A stretch of 64,000 nucleotides of DNA from Ophiura sarsii (lineage: Eukaryota; Echinodermata; Ophiuroidea; Amphilepidida; Ophiuridae): NCBI GenBank assembly GCA_035610835.1, contig CM069446.1, positions 54,030,934 to 54,094,933 on the forward strand, in the 5' to 3' direction. Each line of letters begins with the position of its first letter. Position 1 is the stretch's first letter. The notes under the pieces are model-generated. The model did not search any database. It was not told the origin of the DNA and saw only the letters and a list, made by a program, of their open reading frames with translations. The position numbers and the translations under genes were made by a program. This document shows, piece by piece, positions 45,888-56,711 of this stretch.

Positions 45888-45921
45888 AACCCTAAACCTA
45901 ACCCTAACCCTAACCCTAACC
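45888..45921 (-). repeat. Interstitial telomere-type repeat (TTAGGG)n
   Basis: AACCCTAAACCTAACCCTAA and on, about five and a half units of CCCTAA, inside the foldback element. Confidence 0.85.
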
Positions 45922-45933
45922 ATAGTCCACCCA

Positions 45934-46005
45934 GGGTTGGTCGACTGAGGGTTGGTCGACTGAGGGTTGGTCGACTGAGGGTTGGTCGACTGAGGGTTGG
46001 TCTAC
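45934..46005 (+). repeat. 15-bp tandem repeat, five copies
   Basis: Unit GGGTTGGTCGACTGA; the last copy is altered (GGGTTGGTCTACC) and leads into the right arm. Confidence 0.9.
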
Positions 46006-46139
46006 CCCGGGTCGCTCTACCCCGGGTGGAAAGTCATGTGGGTATTTTCATAGCTGCGTATGTATATAATGAATACGATGTATGTGTTCTGTATAATTGT
46101 ATTCAACACTATTTAAACATAATATAATATTACATCAAA

Positions 46140-46345
46140 CTCGAACCATGTTAAGGGGTGTGTGAACTCTCAGGCATAGCCTCCGTAAAACTGCTGGAAC
46201 TCCGACATTATTCAAAATCTATATAAAAGTATAAATTATCTTGAAGGAAAGGGTTCAATGATTCCAACCATAACATGAAGTTGACCATTTTGGAGTAAAA
46301 TTTAAAAAAAGAAGAAGTTTTAACCCATTTTAGGTTTTGTCATAT
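46140..46345 (-). repeat. Dispersed repeat family A, copy 3 (inverted)
   Basis: AGCCTCCGTAAAACTGC, GTTCAATGATTCCAACCAT and AACCCATTTTAGGTT are the inverse of words in the copies at 8690 and 43920. Confidence 0.6.
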
Positions 46346-47570
46346 ATATAAATTTTATATATAAATAGTTATATATAAATATATTTTGTCGTTCTAGATT
46401 GATTATAATCGTAATAAAATTCTCAAGGAGGGTCTTTTTTGTTTTGAATATTTTGTTGTTGTTGTTGAATTGTTGTTCAAAAATATATGCATAAAAACAA
46501 ACAAACAAACTCCAAAATCACATTCACAAAACTCATCTTCCACGCTGCCCTTTTACGTATCTTGATGCAACACTATTAATATATGATGATCGACTTCAAC
46601 TACAACGGCATACAACATAATTTCGGAAATTTCTTTTGACCCTTCAAGGGGTTCTGTATTTTTCAAGGTGTTTTAGGCCTTTGTGGGGAACTTTGTATCG
46701 AACGACTTTACCAAATATAAATCATGAAAACAGATTTGTGAGAAGAAAATGCTTTCCGTAGTAAATCACCTCATGAATATCAATTAGCTCATTATCGGTA
46801 GTGTAATGCTATGGGAATTTTCAAATGAGATCAACTGGTGTTGGGAAAACCCATGTGCAGACATTTGTAAATGATAAATGGCATGTGCAGTTTATTGGAA
46901 TACGTTCAGAAGCAACCATTCCAGCATAAAATAGTTATTTTTGTGACGTCGGATTATGTTTTTGGCAGATATATTCATCTTTTTTAAGGCACATCTAAAC
47001 ATATTTTTAATACGATCGGGCTGAAATACCATGGAGACCCAGCAAAATTACAAAGAGTGCACTATGCACGTAGTTCATTGTCCTTTTTGCTCCAGTGACC
47101 TTAACAAACCACGTTATCAATAGGATGATTCAAAGCAGTAGAGTTTCCCACTATTTCATCTTCACAAAGGAACGTTCGATAAACAACATACCAAGACATA
47201 ATAAATCCTTTTTCTACACTGCAAACTCCGGCATGTACCAGCCCAGCACATGCTACATGGAGTTGGACTGCACTTATCAAACAGCATTATACATTTCACG
47301 GACATAAATTATGCTAATGAGCTAATAAGTGAAGGGCGCCGCTCATTAAATGACGTCATTCACATCATCGATATTTTCGGAACGCCAAATTTGTAGGTTT
47401 GAAATTCTAGGTCGAGTAAAATGATGTGCTTATTTGTTGTCTGTAAATTTTTTCCCGTATTGTAGTATTTTTTTTATTGAAAATAGACAGTTCAAATTAA
47501 ACGTTGGTTCCAAGTTCGACAGCACATGGATTTAAGTAGACAGCAACAACAATATGCAGGCAACATTTGA
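46346..47570. other. No gene recognised
   Basis: AT-rich with a short (TTG)n run near 46452. No supported coding sequence. Confidence 0.35.
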
Positions 47571-47576
47571 GAAAAA

Positions 47577-47668
47577 ACGATGCCCGGCTTTGCAAAGAAG
47601 GTGTACGGGGAAGTGTACGGGTGAACCGAAAGGTTGATGGTTCGAGTCCACCCGGGGGCGTTGTTTCT
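47577..47668 (+). repeat. tRNA-like (SINE-head-like) sequence
   Basis: Strong B box GATGGTTCGAGTCCACC, followed by CTTTTTGC. The A box is poor and the acceptor stem does not pair fully, so this is a SINE or tRNA relic. The minus-strand frames over it are the kind of spurious peptide such repeats give. Confidence 0.45.
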
Positions 47669-49588
47669 TTTTGCATTTAATGCAGATCGACAAATCACAG
47701 TAAAAATCTAATATTGACAAAATCACAGACCACTTACACAAAAATCGCATCTGCACATGCTCCTGTCGTGATCGAAATCCAACACACAAGCAATGGGCGA
47801 GTTTTATAAGAGGACTGTGCTGGTGCTTCTGCCCACGAACGTTTCCATCCGATGTGTGCATGGACAAGCCCAGTAAATGCGACATCGCATGCATGGCGTG
47901 TCCAGCCAATGTGCATTAAATGACACAATACATGTGTACGCATTGGTATGCCCAGCTCATGCCGTGGATATTGCGGGTAATTTTGTTATTAAAGGAATAT
48001 TTTCATTGTTGAAGATGATTTTTTTATGAACAAGAATGATGATCCCCTTCCTTGTTCTATATGTTTTGGTAAAAGTCATGTTTTGAATCTATTGGTTGGT
48101 ATGAAAACCTTGTAAAATAATGCATTTTGGGGAAAAAATGTCTACATGGTTGATTTTTTAACGATTGGCACCAAAACTTTAAAACAACCTGACTTGTTAG
48201 ATAAGTTTTTTTTCTTTTTTATACACGGGGTGCCGAATCCGCCGTACCTACAATCATAGCAAGTCCTGATCGCCCGTTCAATCTATGACACTTCATTCCC
48301 CGTATAATATTGGTCAGGGGTGCAAAAAGTGATTTCTTCCTCCGGAGCATGATTCTAAGGTTCAATATTTCCTCAATTAAACCGTAACTAAAAATAGCGT
48401 CTGTAGCACATCATTAGAAACGTTATATGCGTCGTAGAGGATTTTATCAAAAGCTTAATATGAAAATATATGAGGTTTCACCCTGTGAGACTTGACAAAG
48501 TACAAGCTTTTCACACCAGGTTTATCAGCCGATAAACCTGGTTTATCAGCCGATAAACCTGGTTTATCAAAAACATTGCTTTAGAAAGAGGAAAGAGGTT
48601 TGCATTACTGTTTAGAATCATCAGATTCGTGCTTTTCAATAGGGATGAGTGACACTTTTGAAACTTGACCCTCGATCATTGAAATGACAATAACTCCGCT
48701 CCACAACATCGTATCTCAACGATCGAGGTGTCAAAATACGCAGAAAAAAATTATGCACTTGGTTATTTGCTTCGATTAATGCATATCCTTTCGAGCCGTT
48801 ATATATTGGATCATTTTAAGTGTCTCGATACTTTTTGTGAGGAGTTCAGTATATCTCAACAACGTAACCCTTGACAACCATTATGTTCCGATGGGTAATT
48901 TCATGAGGAACCCAAATATGCACAGTAAATTATGATTGGGATAGGTATAAAAATATTGACCTTTGATCAAAATATGAATATTTTAAATATTGTTAATTAT
49001 AATATGTTAGCATTAGGTCCTATCTAAATTCCAATAGTTGGATTCTTTGTGAGTTCAAACACATGGCCATAGCTTTGTATTATCGATCCCTGTCGGGAAT
49101 TTCCCTGTTGCAGAATATGCCACGTGTTCATTATGATTATTTATTTACTGGCATTTTAATTAAACAAAACGCCTAAAGTTATCAAATACATTTTACTTGA
49201 GACATGAAAACATCTATATTGTTTTCCTGCAGTTAAAAGTGACACGTGTTGGTGTTATAACACGCTGTCTTTTTAAATTAAAACAAAACTCATTATCCAA
49301 TCATTTCAATGATTTTCCAAACACACACACACTCAATAGCGTAAAACTCTCATACGTGACCCCACGTTTTGATTGAAATTCAACTTTATATCATGAATAT
49401 TATATTGTCAGTATCTCAATTTTGATGGTCATCAGTCTTTCCTTCTAAGTCAAGTTACATTCAGGGTGAGTATATGTTCAGATCGGTTATGAGTGGCCTA
49501 GAACTATAGTATAGAACTACAATTCAGGAAATAACTTTGAGGACTACTTTGAGGACTTTGATCACCACGGTCGTTGTGACACCTTAAT
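47669..49588. other. No gene recognised; short palindrome array
   Basis: At 48513-48569 the palindromic unit CCAGGTTTATCAGCCGATAA is repeated about 2.5 times with a 22-base period. Otherwise nothing recognisable. Confidence 0.4.
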
Positions 49589-49971
49589 GGGGCCCTCACA
49601 TATGTATCCGTGTGAGCTGAGCGGCCCCTTACCGTGTGAAAAATGGGTGCGGACGGCGGCACACACGGTGGGCCGTTTCCCGTCAGTTGAACACGTTCAG
49701 GGGACTTTGCCTGCCACCGGAGTTTTGAACATGCTCAAAACTCCTGGCGGGTGAGTAAAAGCGGCGGCGAACGATGAGAGCCCGGTATGAAGACGGTATA
49801 AGGACGGCGCACCCGTTCGCACCCGTTTCGCGCCCGTTTCGCGCCTATTCGCAGGGCGGTGATGGACGGTGGTGGACGTCGACCATCTCAGCGACGGACT
49901 GCGAATGGCCTCATGCAGCCTAGTAACCGTTCGCGGAACGGACTCTCAGCAGGCATGTTGCAACTCTCTAA
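49589..49971 (+). repeat. GC-rich repeat family C, copy 1
   Basis: Begins GGGGCCCTCACATATGTATC and ends ATGTTGCAACTCTCTAA. The whole unit recurs inverted at 51326-51735, and a divergent direct copy lies at 50272-50640. Frames across it are repeats, not genes. Confidence 0.85.
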
Positions 49972-50271
49972 TGGGGCCCTCACATGTATCCGTGTGAGCT
50001 GGGCGGCCCCTTACCGTCTTATAGAAAAACAACAGAGTCCAACACGGTGACCCATCAGCAAAAAATGTCAACGGCCGCATTTTTATTTTTTTTGTCACCG
50101 GGTTCATACTGTTCTATACCGGGTCCTTATCGGCCTGGAACCGGGCTCATACCACCTCCTCACCAGGTCCTCACCGGCCTTGATAACGTCATCAAACTAC
50201 CTGTATAAGCTGAGCGCTCAAGCTCGCCGCTTCGCTCTCATTCCGGGAATCTCTGTAAAATACATTTGCCC

Positions 50272-50640
50272 TCACATGTATCCGTGTGAGCTGGCCGGCC
50301 CATTACCGTGTGACAAATTAGTGCAGACGGCGGCACACGATGATGTCACACGGTGGGCCGTTTCCCGTCCGTTGAACACGTTGCCGGGGACATTGACGGC
50401 CATCCGCGCCCGACAGGACCCGGCAGGAGTTTTGAGCATGTTCAAAATTCCTGCCGGGTCCTGCCGGGTGAGCAAAAGCGGCGGCAAACGGTGAGAGCCC
50501 GGTTTGAGGACGGTATAAAGACGGCACACCCGTTTCGCGCCCTTTCGCGCGCAGGGCGGTAATGGTAGGCGGCCACCTTACCGTCTAATAGAAAAACAAC
50601 AGAGTCCAAACAATCACTAAAAATGTCAACGGGCGCATTA
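50272..50640 (+). repeat. GC-rich repeat family C, copy 2 (direct, divergent)
   Basis: CTCACATGTATCCGTGTGAG, GGTGGGCCGTTTCCCGTCC, GTTTTGAGCATGTTCAAAA and GAGAGCCCGGT appear in the same order as in copy 1, with an extra CCCGACAGGACCCGGCAGG block. Confidence 0.75.
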
Positions 50641-50857
50641 ATTTTTGTTATGGCCACCGGGTCCATAACGTTATATACAGGGTCTTTACCGGGTCCTCAC
50701 CGGCCGTGTACCGGGCTCACCGTCCTCATACATTTCTAGCTTACCGTACTCACCGGGTGCATAACACCTACTCACCGGGTCCTCGGTCCATACCGTTCTA
50801 CACCGGGTCTGTCCCGGGTTCTCACCGGCCTTGTCCCGGGATTACCGGCCTCATACA
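50641..50857 (+). repeat. CCGGGTCCTCACCGGCC-type simple repeat
   Basis: Short degenerate repeats of ACCGGGTCCTCACCGG, TTACCG and CATACCG. Similar words occur at 50100-50180. Confidence 0.6.
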
Positions 50858-51047
50858 GTTCTAGCTTACCGTTCTCACCGTGTCCTCACCGTGTGCATAC
50901 CACCTCCATACCGGTTCCTAACCGGTCGAAACGCCTGGGTACCGGCCGAAACGTCTTGATTACATCATCAAACCGCCCTTTTCAAGCTAAGCGCTCAAGC
51001 TCGCCGCTTCATTTGCATTCCGGAATTCGTACGACCAACATCTATAA

Positions 51048-51329
51048 TACTCTCTAAATGTAAAAGTGCTAAATCATCTCACTCTTTCGAGAGCTTTAGG
51101 AGGGACGGCTCTTCTAAGAAGTGAAGTTTACTCTTTTCAAAGTGATTTGTCACTCTTTTAAGAGTGATTTCCACTCTTTTCAGATTGAGTTTAACTCTTT
51201 TCAGATTGAGTTTAACTCTTTTCAGAGTGAAAATGGCTCTTTTTTAAGAGTGAACTTCACTCCAGACAAAGAGCTGTTCCTCCTAGAGCTCTCAAAAGAG
51301 TGAGTTTTAGCTCTTTTACATTTAGAGAG
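51048..51329. mobile_element. AGAGTGA-type palindromic element, copy 2
   Basis: Starts ACTCTCTAAATGTAAAAG and ends CTTTTACATTTAGAGAGT. The body is CACTCTTT/AAAGAGTGA words, with GAGAGCTTTAGGAGG near one end and CCTCCTAGAGCTCTC near the other. Confidence 0.75.
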
Positions 51330-51735
51330 TTGTAACATGCCTGCTGAGAGTCCGTTCCGCGAACGGTTACTAGGCTGCATGCGGCCATTCGCAGCCCGTC
51401 GCTAAGATGGTCGACGTTCACCACTGTCCATCACCGCCCTGCGAATGGGCGCGAAACGGGTGCGAAACGGGTGCGAAACGGGTGCGTAACGGGTGCGAAA
51501 CGAGTGCGAACGGGTGCGCCGTCCTTATACCGTCTTCATACCGGGCTCTCATCGTTCGCCGCCGCTTTTACTCACCCGCCAGGAGTTTTGAGCATGTTCA
51601 AAACTCCGGTGGCCGGCGAAGTCCCCTGAACGTGTTCAACGGACGGGAAACGGCCCACCGTGTGTGCCGCCGTCCGCACCCATTTTTCACACGGTAAGGG
51701 GCCGCTCAGCTCACACGGATACATGTGAGGGCCCC
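51326..51735 (-). repeat. GC-rich repeat family C, copy 3 (inverted)
   Basis: Inverse of 49589-49971, including ACTCTCAGCAGGCATGTTGC and GTTCGCGGAACGG. It contains an extra run of GCGAAACGGGT (about five units, 51450-51510). Confidence 0.85.
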
Positions 51736-51740
51736 ATAAA

Positions 51741-52032
51741 TGTTAAATGTAAAAGAGCTAAAACTCACTCTTTCGAGAGCTCTAGGAGGAACAGCTCTTT
51801 TTTTGGAGTGAAGTTCACTCTTAAAAGAACGATTTTCACTCTAAAAAGAGTTAAAATCACTCTGAAAATTGGAAATCACTCTTCAAAGCGTGACAAATCA
51901 CTCTTAAAAGAGTGATAAATCACTCTTAAAAGAGTGATAAATCACTCTGAAAAGAGTGAACTTCACTTCTTAAAAGAGCCGTCCTAAAGCTCTCGAAAGA
52001 GTGAGGTTTAGCTCTTTTACATTTAGAGAGTA
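51741..52032. mobile_element. AGAGTGA-type palindromic element, copy 3
   Basis: Inverted counterpart of 51048-51329, ending CTTTTACATTTAGAGAGT. The internal CACTCTTAAAAGAGTGATAA word is repeated in tandem. Confidence 0.75.
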
Positions 52033-52221
52033 TTGTAGATGTTGGTCGTACGAATTCCGGAATGCAAATGAAGCGGCGACTTGAGCGCTCAGCTTGAAAA
52101 GGGCGGTTTGATGATGTAATCAAGACGTTTCGGCCGGTACCCAGGCGTTTCGACCGGTTATGAACCGGTATGGAGGTGTTATGCACACGGTGAGGACACG
52201 GTGAGAACGGTAAGCTAGAAC

Positions 52222-52297
52222 TTAAAGTATATATTAAAGTAGGGAACTTAAAGTATATATTAAAGTAGGGAACTTAAAGTATATATTAAAGTAGGGA
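52222..52297 (+). repeat. 26-bp tandem repeat, three copies
   Basis: Unit TTAAAGTATATATTAAAGTA plus GGGAAC, directly abutting the end of the palindromic unit. Confidence 0.95.
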
Positions 52298-52614
52298 CAG
52301 TAGTAGTATACAGTTCAGTTAGAGCTATACATTATTCCTAGGTTTGGTTGTCATAGTGTGTGGCCTCTGAATAGGCGAAGTACAATGCGTATCAGTGAAG
52401 GTCAAGTTTAGTTTTTGCAGTGAATGAATTTTCATGTTTAGGCTCCTGCGCTAGGCGTCTTTCTCCGATAACGAGCTAATATACTATGCCCGTTGTAGTA
52501 TATGATAGAAAAAATATTGTTCGGATGTCACCTAGCTTTAACAAAATGAAATCACATTAAGCATATTAAGCACGATACAATATGTTTGCAATAAATTAAC
52601 TATTTATCTTACAT

Positions 52615-52714
52615 NNNNNNNNNNNNNNNNNNNNNNNNNNNNNNNNNNNNNNNNNNNNNNNNNNNNNNNNNNNNNNNNNNNNNNNNNNNNNNNNNNNNNN
52701 NNNNNNNNNNNNNN
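52615..52714. other. Assembly gap (100 N)
   Basis: Exactly 100 undetermined bases, the usual arbitrary scaffold gap. It follows a repeat-rich palindromic region, a typical place for an assembly break. Confidence 0.99.
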
Positions 52715-52964
52715 AATTATGTGGCTGGCGCCGCCACTGTGCACGCATGTTCAAAACTTGTGAAATGAAATGTGCAGAAATCGTCGACGTTTATTCCGTT
52801 ACGTTTATACGGACTAGTAAAACGAATTCAACCAAACAGCATTTGAAAGACAATAAATTGTCTTTTTTTAATCCTATATATAAGATTCCACACCACTAAA
52901 TGATTGTAGTCCTTGCCGGCGACAATCAGCGTTTCTCTCTATTATCATAAGCATAAGCATAAGT

Positions 52965-53340
52965 AATCAGGAACGGTACTTATTGCCCTAAATGATTACA
53001 GTTCGAATATAATCCTAATTTTAGGAGTAATGTCTATTACCACAGTGCAGTGCAAAAAGAGATCTGTTCAGTCCATCTTGTAGGATTTTGGGTGATTTTG
53101 ATAGTACATGTTCTGTCAACACTTCTCAATTTCTTTATGATAAATGAGAGCGATACGCCAGCTGTCCAATATCGGGGCTTTTTTCTCGGAACTTTCAGGG
53201 TTACCTATATAAATCTTGTACTTCAATGATCACAAATATCATGAACTTGTCCAGGGTTTACTTGAAGAAAAATGTAAAGTTGAAAAATCCAGTCGCTTTA
53301 TAATTGCGAGAAAATCAACGTTTTGTAACACCCTTTAACA
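52965..53340 (+). repeat. Dispersed repeat family B, copy 2
   Basis: Counterpart of 22090-22450: TAATCAGGAACGGTACTTAT, AGTGCAAAAAGA, ACATGTTCTGT and TTGAAAAATCCAGTCG in the same order. Confidence 0.5.
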
Positions 53341-53993
53341 TGTAAGAGTATATAGGGGACCTATTTATTGGTGTGGAATCGTATAGGAATAATAGCAAAT
53401 CATAAATATATACTTAAAGAGCAATGATGTGGACAATTTACAACCTGTTTTCGGAATTAAACACCTGTTCATTACGTGATAAAACGTGCAGTGAACAAAA
53501 TATAAAAACGGCGACCGAACGCTGCAAAGCCATTATTATCACATAGATAATTTCCCGAGATATCTTTAGTCCATTTGCAATATATGCAACTCTTCGTAAG
53601 AATAAATCTGTTGATAATTTCGCCCTTTTACAAATTAATTTGATGATATATGGTTGAGTTACTCGTATTGTCTATAATTCAGTGCTCAGTCCCACCATGA
53701 AAGTGGTCTGTTATTTTCATGGTCCCACGGTGAAAGGGACGCACCATTAGATACTCAGGGGGGCGGGGGGGGGGGGGGGGGGGGTGGAATTTTCTCAACA
53801 AACAAAAAACTTTGCCCACTATCCAGGAAAAAAACAACAACCTTTGCCAACCAACCAGAAAAAAAAGGTTTACCCACTGCTGAGTAAAAAAAAATCGGAC
53901 TCACCCAACTCAATGTAAAGAAAAACACGAAAACCTAAAAAATAACAACTTTGTCGCCTTTGCAACAACAACAACAAAAAAACTTGCCGCCAA

Positions 53994-56603
53994 GATCTAC
54001 AAACAGAAAATCTGACCAATTGGAGACCTATTACTCTGATAAATGTTGATTATAAATAGCAACAAAAACATTAGCAAAACGACTTCAAAACGTTATTTCA
54101 TCAATTATTGATCCTGATCAATCTGGATACATAAAAGGAAGGTATATAGGAGAAAACGTTAGGCTGATTGAAGATGTGACAAGATATACAGAGAACAAAA
54201 ATATTCCAGGTGCTCTGTTGTTTCTTGATTTTAGAAAAGTGTTAAATGAACATAATTTTGGTGATGGATTGAAACCATTTACAATGATATTTCAAGCTGT
54301 ATAATGCAAAATGGCAATGTCTCAGAGTTCTTTGAGATAGAAAATGGTGTCAGACAAGGATGCCCTCTTCGGCTTTGTTATTTATTATTGCAATAGAGAG
54401 TCTTGCTTGTAAAATAAGACAGTGTAATAATATAAGAGGTAATAAACTCCCTTTGATAATTATCCAAGAAATGAAGCCCAAATATCGCTATATGCAGATG
54501 ACATCACAATTTTTGTTAGCAACAAAATAGATGTAAAGGAAGTATTGGATATTTTAAAGAGTTTCTCTCTATTCTCTGGGCTGAAACTAAATGTAACAAA
54601 AACAAAAGGTATGTGGATTGGATCATGTAGACAAAGTCAAGAGAAATTATGTAATATGAAATGGAAATTACATCCTGATAATGTAGTTAAATCTCTGGGC
54701 ATTTATTTTAGTAGTACAAAACCAGTTAGTGAGAGGACAATTGGCTTTCAAAAGTTAATATGATAAAGAATATTATTACAATATGGAATCAACGGGATTT
54801 GACCATTGTTGGCAAAATAATTATTGTAAAAAGCTTATTGGCGTCACAGCTATCTTTCAAGTGTACTGGAGATACCAGATAAGAATATCAATTCTCAACT
54901 CCACTTTCTTTAAATTCGTTTGGGGTAGTATCGAAAAAGTCAAAAGAAGAACAATGATTAGTGATTATACTGAAGGTGGATTGAAAATGGTACATCTGCC
55001 ATCTTTCTTGAACTCGCTGAAAGTTTCGTGGATTAAACGGGTTACAAATGACTCGATAGCAACTTGGAAAAATATACCTTTACATGAATTTCATTTGAAT
55101 GATTTGAAATTAAATATTCTAAAGTGTAACAGTAGCTATAGCAATTTAAATGAAAGATGTATAGCACAACTTAATAATATGTCAACATTCTATCACAACT
55201 TAATAATATGTCAACATTCTATCATAACTTAATAATATGTCAACATTCTATCACAACCTAATAGTAGTATGGCTGAGAACAAAGTCAGCTATGAGTGTAG
55301 ATGAAATAGATTATCCGAGTCAAGAAATTGTATGGAACAATACGTGTGTTCAATGCTCTGGAAACACATTGTATTTTACAGATTGGATTAAAGCTGGGTT
55401 TGTCAGTATGTCAAGCTTATATGATGAAAAATAATGCATTTCTATCTATGTCAGAAATAAGTAAGAAAATTAAAAGGCCTGGAGGAATTATGCTACAATA
55501 TATAACAATAAAATCAGCAGTCCCAAAAAACTGGAAAAAACAGAATCAAGCCAAACAAAACTGTTAAACATACGATTGGTCTTATGATTAATTCTGCTTT
55601 CCTGCCATTAGAAAAATGTAATTCTAAAACTGTGCGTAGCATATTGATATCAAAAATAACAGTTAGACCAATAAGTGAACGTTTTTGGGAGACAAAATTC
55701 CCCAACTATGTTTTTCAGTGGAGTGATATATGGAGAAATGCAACATGTTCAATAAAAGAAGCCAAACTGGTAACTATGAATTTTTCTTTCGTTGCAAGAA
55801 TATAAGAAAAGTATGGTTAGAAATTAATACAATACTCTCTGACGTAACAGGAAAAAAAGTAAAAGTGTCTGTGACAGATATTCTTTTTTTGTTATTTTAA
55901 GGGTAACAAGAAATGGAATAATGTAAGCAATACGATTATTTCTGTACTGAACTCCGGGGGGCGGGGGGGGGGGGGGGTACTCGGATTTGGTTTGGTCGGG
56001 GGTGTGCCGCTGGAGATTCAAAACCCCTACCCATTTCTAAGGGTGATTTTTAGGGGGTTTTGCTTCATTTTAGACCAAATTTTCGCGAAAATAGACCTAA
56101 TTTTGGCAAATTTTCGCGAAAATAGAAAAACAGGACCCATGTCTAAGGATTTTTCAGTTGAAAGCCTACCCATGGCTAAGGATGTCTCATGAAAAAACGA
56201 CCCACTGGAGCGGCACGTCCCCGTATGCCTTACATACGTGAGTACCCCTCCCGGGACTGAACTCAGAGTTAGACGACTGACATAAATATAAATGTTGGAA
56301 TTAAGTAGCTTGTTGTCATATTATTATACAATTTAAAAACATGATAACTCATTATTCAACATTAGCATGAATACGTCTCGTATGGCATTTCTCAAATTAA
56401 GATATACAGTGTAATCAGTTTTAAGGATAGATCAAGTAAGTGAGCGGCTTTTGTTTGACGGGATACTTGCGCTTTATAAGTTTCCATTATTATTATTATT
56501 ATTGTAATGATGAATAGAAATTATGCTATATGTTAATGTAAGAGATTGAATGTATGTACAATGTAATATTGATAAGTAGCGATAAATAAATACAAAAGAT
56601 TAA
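53994..56603 (+). mobile_element. L1/Tx1-like LINE, 5'-truncated, with poly(A) and target duplication
   Basis: Flanked by AAAAAAACTTGCCGCCAA on both sides (53976-53993, 56604-56621), a long target duplication. It starts inside the reverse transcriptase. Visible motifs: LTNWRPITLINVDYK (about 54012), LLFLDFRK, ENGVRQGCPL (about 54340), the catalytic YADD box (54491-54502) and LFSGLKLNVTKTKGMWIG. After RT come RTMISDYTEGGLKMVHLPSF and PISERFWETKFPNYVFQWSD, typical of L1/Tx1-type proteins. Several frameshifts and stops break the frame, and the acidic residue usually following DFRKAF is replaced (DFRKVLNE). The 3' end is AATAAATACAAAAGATTA plus A-run. Dead copy. Confidence 0.85.
55955..56255. mobile_element. 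Poly-G element with 9-bp target duplication (Mutator-type size)
   Basis: Flanked by ACTGAACTC at 55946-55954 and 56256-56264, an exact 9-base duplication. The left end C-GGG(G)n-GTACTC is inverted at the right (GAGTACCCCTCCCGGG). The interior contains GTGCCGCTGGAG and CACTGGAGCGGCACGTCCCC. Nine-base duplications are characteristic of Mutator-like elements; no transposase is present. It inserted into the LINE 3' UTR. A relative lies at 9456-9690. Confidence 0.75.
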
Positions 56604-56711
56604 AAAAAAACTTGCCGCCAAAGGCTGCGAAAAAAAGAAAGAAAACAATTCCGCCCGACCCCAACTTCCATGCCCCCCCCCCCCCCCCTGAAAATCAAAT
56701 GGTGCGTCCCT

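Larger units (their letters stand above)
45594..46057. mobile_element. Foldback element with telomere-like core
   Basis: GCAGCGATGGAAATACCCAC at the left is inverted as GTGGGTATTTTCATAGCTGC at the right. The arms continue through CCACCCGGGGTAGAGCGACC. Between the arms: 3.7 copies of CCCCGGGACTGCCCAG, a CCCTAA run, and five copies of GGGTTGGTCGACTGA. No coding sequence. Confidence 0.8.
50858..52221. mobile_element. 1.36-kb palindromic unit, ~470-bp arms around family C copy 3
   Basis: GTTCTAGCTTACCGTTCTCA at 50858 is inverted at the right end (TGAGAACGGTAAGCTAGAAC, ending 52221). Each arm consists of a GC-rich end (GGTACCGGCCGAAACGTCTT, AATTCGTACGACCAACATCT) plus an AGAGTGA-type element. The loop is the inverted family C copy. 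The ends look like those of one large inverted-repeat transposon, but no coding sequence is present. Confidence 0.75.
53736..56711. mobile_element. Poly-G inverted-repeat element, split by a LINE
   Basis: AGGGACGCACCATTAGAT at about 53735 with a poly-G run (53767-53784) is inverted at the right as a poly-C run (56675-56690) and ATCAAATGGTGCGTCCCT (ending 56711). Without the LINE the element would be about 350 bases. Confidence 0.7.

Noticed and set aside
45888..45921. Chromosome end or fusion point
   Set aside because: The CCCTAA run is only about five units and is enclosed by inverted arms of a mobile element.
49859..50666. Overlapping frames on both strands in the GC-rich region
   Set aside because: GC-rich DNA has few stops. 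The same sequence is present inverted at 51.3-51.7 kb, and no frame is conserved between copies.
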